Assembly: GCA_046590705.1 (NCBI GenBank)
Contig: JBKJUK010000394.1
Span: 1-43,911 of the forward strand
Direction of reading: 5' to 3'
Source of the DNA: JBKJUK01 sp046590705
GTDB lineage: Bacteria; Acidobacteriota; Thermoanaerobaculia; Gp7-AA8
Length of the DNA stretch: 43,911 nucleotides
The notes under the pieces were generated by a model. It was not told the DNA's origin, searched no databases, and worked only from the letters and a program-made list of their open reading frames with translations. Both the position numbers and the translations under genes were made by a program. Position 1 is the first letter of the stretch. The number at the start of each line of letters is the position of its first letter. Positions 40,916-43,911 of the stretch are shown piece after piece.

Positions 40916-41233
40916 TTATCTTCTCGTCGACTTCCGCAGCTTCGCCAAAGTGTTTTCCAGAGGTCGAACATCCGTCTGGTGATTTGCCGCGGTCAATGCC
41001 GCCCAGCCACGAGTCATAGCTTTTCGCATCACCGCCACTCCCTCTTCGGTCAGATCGGCAGAGCGAAGAGCAAAGGACTCATCGACACGGTTACTGAGAG
41101 GCCTCTCAGTCAAACCGTTCTCTTCGAGAAACCGTACAACCGTGCGGAACCGAGCCAGGACATTCACTCTGGACTCGGTATTCTCGGTCTGTGTGTGCCA
41201 CGAAACCTGGTCAATGATGAAGTCACGGTCCAT
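40916..41233 (-). CDS. Conserved hypothetical protein
   Basis: A 105-residue protein beginning MDRDFIIDQVSWHTQTEN. I recall small bacterial proteins with the same pattern (F-I-x-Q-V-S-W-H-T, R-F-x-x-V-V-x-F-L-x-E-N-G-L, SADLTEEGVAVM) but no assigned function. No membrane helix or signal is seen. GGAGAGA lies about 9 nt before the start. It is in the accessory region, near a decayed toxin/immunity cluster; similar genes elsewhere are also found singly. The 41234-41454 gap beyond it shows nothing. Confidence 0.6.
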   Translation of the reverse strand: MDRDFIIDQVSWHTQTENTESRVNVLARFRTVVRFLEENGLTERPLSNRVDESFALRSADLTEEGVAVMRKAMTRGWAALTAANHQTDVRPLENTLAKLRKSTRR

Positions 41234-41454
41234 ATGAACTATCTCTCCGCCGAACTACCAGTGTCGGGGGTCTTGATGACATCAACATAGGTAAGACAAA
41301 TGGGTCGCAGCTTCAATCGTAGCTCCAACGCAAAGCCGCGGTCCGGAAAACCGGCTGATTTCAGCATGCACGATTATGTGGACTCGTGCTGTTCGCCACG
41401 GCTGAAGCGACGACCCTCCACTCGCCGACCCTTGATCGAGTGCTCGTTACGACT

Positions 41455-41977
41455 TTAATCGGATTCGGCAACACCCGCATCACGGAGCATCTTCAGTCCG
41501 TCGAGCAGATCCCGAAACTTGCGATTGCGTTTGCCGGCCACGAGCACGACGTCGGCATCACCTCCGATCGAGCATGAACTCGATCGAAGTCTTCCAGTGC
41601 GTTTTCGACAGATCGAGATCGCGCCATTTCCCCTGCATCGCTTTCTCACGCCTGACCACGACCTGTGTCTGCGGATCGCGACGGATCAGATGCGCCGCAA
41701 TCCGCTGCAGCTCGCACTCCTCAAACTCTCCTTCGCTGATGTCGAGAGCCCAGTCGACGGTTGCGTAGTAATCCTCGTTCGCAAGGTCGAACGCGCGCTG
41801 CTCTTCAGGCTTCGCGGTACCCGTCGCGACGGCGGGGCTGATCATGATTCGGCCGATCTTCCCGCGTAACGCGACATGTTTGAAAGCAGCGGCCCACGCC
41901 TGAAGAAGACCGTGAGTTTTCAGATGATCAACAACAACATCTTCAACGATGGCCCCGTCGATCGTACAGCCACGCAC
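41455..41977 (-). pseudogene. Frameshifted and 5'-truncated gene, possibly pentapeptide-related immunity protein
   Basis: Two overlapping reverse frames form one protein. The first (GTG at 41977) reads EDVVVDHLKTHGLLQAWAAAFKHV to KTHWKTSIEFMLDRR and stops at 41558. The second frame (41455-41569) continues it as GGDADVVLVAGKRNRKFRD to MLRDAGVAESD. One base out of phase near 41565 joins them. The frame is also open upstream of the GTG (SIVRNVRLARCEVRGCTI), then meets a stop, so the usual N-terminus is missing. The remnant resembles pentapeptide-like bacterial proteins I recall with the same DHLKTHG and DLSKTHW blocks. It directly follows the SUFU-type gene on the same strand. Sequencing error cannot be excluded for the frameshift. 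Confidence 0.6.
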
Positions 41978-42039
41978 TTCACACCTCGCCAGCCGTACAT
42001 TCCTTACGATCGACGCTCGCCGTCAAGCGCCGAGGACGC

Positions 42040-42603
42040 TCACGCTGGGCGCAAAGGTTCAGGGGAACGGTGCGGGTTCCAGAATGCAACGCCCCGACTC
42101 TGCCAGGATCGAAGGAGCGCATCAGCGCCGTGCAGCTTGTTGAACTCGACCTCTGACGGGAATACCGCGATCGCTTGCAGAAAGTTGACGTGAAGTTCGT
42201 CGGACGTTAGAAGAATAGGAACGATCTCGGACCTCGGGCGAATGATCAGGAAGCTACACATTTCGCTGCCGGCCCAAAGTGGTTCCTGATATGTGATTGT
42301 GTGACCATGCCCGATCGATGTCTCATGGAGTACAGGGTCGATCGATGCCATCGCCAGGGCCTTCGCGATCTCATCGGCACCGGGCGTTAATCCGGCGAAT
42401 AGCTCGACCCGATGTTCCGGCGCACCGCCCTGCATTTGATGTGCGCTCGCGCCATTCGTCGCATAGAAATTGACTTGCTCGGGGTGAGTCCCCTCATCCC
42501 ACTTGTACACGTATGCCGTATGACCAAACGCCGTGAAGCGAGCCGTTCTTTCTGGCGCGCCCCATAGACGCACATAGTGGTCTAAGACCTCGTCGGTGAT
42601 CAT
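42040..42603 (-). CDS. SUFU-domain (suppressor of fused-like) putative immunity protein
   Basis: A 187-residue protein. Blocks such as GHTAYVYKWDEGTHPEQVNFYATNGAS, RVELFAGLTPGADEIAKALA, GHTITYQEPLWAGSEMCSFLI and EIVPILLTSDELHVN match the SUFU-type fold that is recurrent among bacterial polymorphic-toxin immunity proteins. The start MITDEVLDHYVRLW at 42603 is chosen over an in-frame start at 42666 because it forms an ATGA overlap with the stop of the upstream HNH-type fragment. The coupling to a toxin-like tail supports an immunity role; that role is inference. Confidence 0.72.
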   Translation of the reverse strand: MITDEVLDHYVRLWGAPERTARFTAFGHTAYVYKWDEGTHPEQVNFYATNGASAHQMQGGAPEHRVELFAGLTPGADEIAKALAMASIDPVLHETSIGHGHTITYQEPLWAGSEMCSFLIIRPRSEIVPILLTSDELHVNFLQAIAVFPSEVEFNKLHGADALLRSWQSRGVAFWNPHRSPEPLRPA

Positions 42604-42824
42604 GGTTTTGGCGGCTCCCCACCAAATGGCCACCATGAATCCTGCGGCCAGCTCCTCGGCCACCATTCACCTTCTCGCGCGCCCAACGGCTTTGCGCCCT
42701 TACTTGGATTGCATGACGTGCATGCGCCAGTAAGGTTCGAACGAGCATTAATCCGAGCGCTTCTTACATCATACGGATCAAGGTACCCGCCTTCGATCCA
42801 GTCCTGCTTCAGCGCACGGGTCAT
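42600..42824 (-). pseudogene. Orphan C-terminal tail of an HNH-type polymorphic toxin
   Basis: A 74-residue frame, MTRALKQDWIEGGYLDPYDV, then RINARSNLTGACTSCNPSKGAKPLG. The NL-x-x-AC-x-x-CN-x-SKG segment is typical of the end of HNH-type nuclease toxin domains found at the C-terminus of Rhs and similar proteins, where it follows the catalytic His region. The upstream frame is closed by a TGA two codons before the ATG and no catalytic HNH core or delivery domain is present. It therefore looks like a displaced or decayed toxin tip next to its immunity gene, with an ATGA junction. It could instead be a small intact protein, which I consider less likely. The 42825-43049 gap shows nothing. Confidence 0.55.
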
Positions 42825-43049
42825 AGAGGGTCAGGCCTGTTGTCATTGATTGTAGGGCGGAGAAAGTAGTCTCTTCGAGGTTTTCCAGGTGGTCGCCGAT
42901 ATCCCTGAGCGCCGCCCAGCGATAACGCGGTATATAGGCCCGGAACTAAGCGCTCGATCGTCCCGGATTCGCGTCAAAGAAACGAGGCTGGCGAGCTGTA
43001 GACATGGCTCCGCCACGCGCGTTGCAGTTGCGAGTCGCGGTATCCGTTT

Positions 43050-43911
43050 TTATGCGAGATGAAGTGCGTTGATAGCTCGTGCAGCAATCGACTGCAGCAG
43101 CTTGTCGCGCGCGAGCTGCTCGTCGCATTCACGAACGAGCGTCGAGATGTAGCCGCTGCTGCGCAGTCTCAAGGCCGCGGCGATTTCACGGAGATGGAGC
43201 ACCGCTTCGTTCCATCCGATCCACGCGGCCAGCATGCGCGCCACTCCTCCATGCGTCTCGCGCAGCGTGGTCGCTTTGATCTCACAGGCTTCGGCAACAG
43301 CCTCGATAACCCGCTTCATGGTCCGCCGCGGAATCAGCCGCTGCGCTCGCGAATGTTCATCACTTCGCGGCTTTGATTCAACCAGACCTCGCATCTTCTC
43401 GACCCACCCGGCGCTGCCGAGGTAGATCTGGCCGACTACCTCCTTCCAGACCGTGCTGCGATCCTCGGTCTTCTCCTGGATGAAGTCTCGATAGATCTCT
43501 TTAGCCTTCTCAGGATCGTTGTCGAGCGCGAGCAGCCACTCTGTCGCGAGCCATTCCGGCGCCGGCTCGAGCCCGGCCAGCGCCCGGTAACTGCTCCATT
43601 TGTACTCGGCTGGGTGAATGACCATCTTCGCCCGCACAGGGTTGAGCACAACGTAGCGAAGCACCTCGTTGAGGTACACACCTTCCTCGATCAGCTTCGC
43701 GTCGAACCGTCCCTGAAACAGATGCCCGCGCCGTTTGTACTTGCGGTTGAAGTACTGCGCGTACATGAAGTTCAGCCAGTGCATCCCGCGCGAGAGCGTG
43801 CACTCCGGAGTCTGCGAAACGAGGTGATAGTGATTGATCATCAGCACGTACGTCTGCAACCGCCAGCGGAAGCGCTTTACGGTGACCGCCAGCAGTTCGA
43901 GAAACTTCCGG
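43050..43911 (-). CDS. REP-associated (RAYT-like) Y1 transposase, 5' end off window
   Basis: The frame is open to the right edge (first visible residues RKFLELLAVTVKRFRW), so the N-terminus is missing. A HUH-type motif is present as MINHYHLVSQ (family usually MPNHFHLL). The basic block KYKRRGHLFQGRFDAKLIEE and the tyrosine-site block YLNEVLRYVVLNPVRAKMV follow, typical of the TnpA_REP/Y1 family. The C-terminal ~100 residues (RRTMKRVIEAVAEACEI, ARMLAAWIGWNEAVLHLREIAAALRL, SSGYISTLV) resemble the DnaA C-terminal helix-turn-helix, a known fusion in this family. Such enzymes are associated with intergenic palindromes, which are frequent in this window. The catalytic residues seen are intact, so it may be active. 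Confidence 0.82.
   Translation of the reverse strand, partial: RKFLELLAVTVKRFRWRLQTYVLMINHYHLVSQTPECTLSRGMHWLNFMYAQYFNRKYKRRGHLFQGRFDAKLIEEGVYLNEVLRYVVLNPVRAKMVIHPAEYKWSSYRALAGLEPAPEWLATEWLLALDNDPEKAKEIYRDFIQEKTEDRSTVWKEVVGQIYLGSAGWVEKMRGLVESKPRSDEHSRAQRLIPRRTMKRVIEAVAEACEIKATTLRETHGGVARMLAAWIGWNEAVLHLREIAAALRLRSSGYISTLVRECDEQLARDKLLQSIAARAINALHLA

Noticed and set aside
40347..40916. HicA toxin partner for the HicB-like gene
   Set aside because: No ~60-residue dsRBD-like frame with a catalytic His was found on either side.
1..43911. tRNA or rRNA genes
   Set aside because: No cloverleaf with T-loop consensus or rRNA-like conserved stretch was recognised by eye; a covariance search would be decisive.

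Overview
The window (43.9 kb, GC-rich) looks like a chromosomal segment of a Gram-negative, heterotrophic bacterium of an Acidobacteriota-like lineage. An outer membrane is implied by a signal-peptide TPR plus beta-barrel exporter and an acyltransferase. The lineage call is only an impression from gene content and from the abundant dispersed intergenic palindromes; no marker gene here proves it. No rRNA, tRNA or CRISPR was seen.

Layout. 1-2680 is the N-terminal part of a large secreted multi-domain protein that runs off the left edge. 2.9-3.5 kb holds a decayed IS630-type transposase. 3.5-12 kb is housekeeping and amino-acid metabolism: RhlE-type RNA helicase, a SEC-C/His-rich membrane protein, purA, then rightward hutH, cysteine dioxygenase and kbl (His, Cys and Thr/Gly breakdown). 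12-18.6 kb is a leftward purL-purF-chemoreceptor block. 18.7-26.4 kb holds an MqnA/MqnD-family protein, an NmrA-like reductase, a PlsC-like acyltransferase, a BtuF-like binding protein, glcD, and two Dpp/Opp-type permeases split by a MITE-like element.

26.6-34.9 kb is the most system-like region. A KaiC-type ATPase fused to a pseudo-receiver and a degenerate GGDEF-like domain, and an LCP-family protein, are divergent from a tight operon. That operon encodes a PgaA-like TPR/porin, a PgaC-like processive glycosyltransferase, a 63-residue membrane protein and a membrane-anchored protein with a GATase-like fold. It reads as a synthase-dependent exopolysaccharide locus with no PgaB and no recognisable PgaD.

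From 34.9 kb to the right edge the sequence is accessory. queD is bracketed by two inverted copies of a composite palindrome. Then come an MmeI-like (type IIL) restriction-modification enzyme, a nucleotidyltransferase translationally coupled to a 58-residue protein, an orphan HicB-like protein, remnants of a polymorphic toxin with immunity genes, and a REP-associated (RAYT-like) transposase cut by the right edge.

Two genome-wide habits stand out. Intergenic spaces are loaded with several families of paired inverted repeats. Many genes lack a Shine-Dalgarno sequence but carry a -10-like TANNNT hexamer ending 6-9 nt before the start codon, which suggests leaderless transcription.
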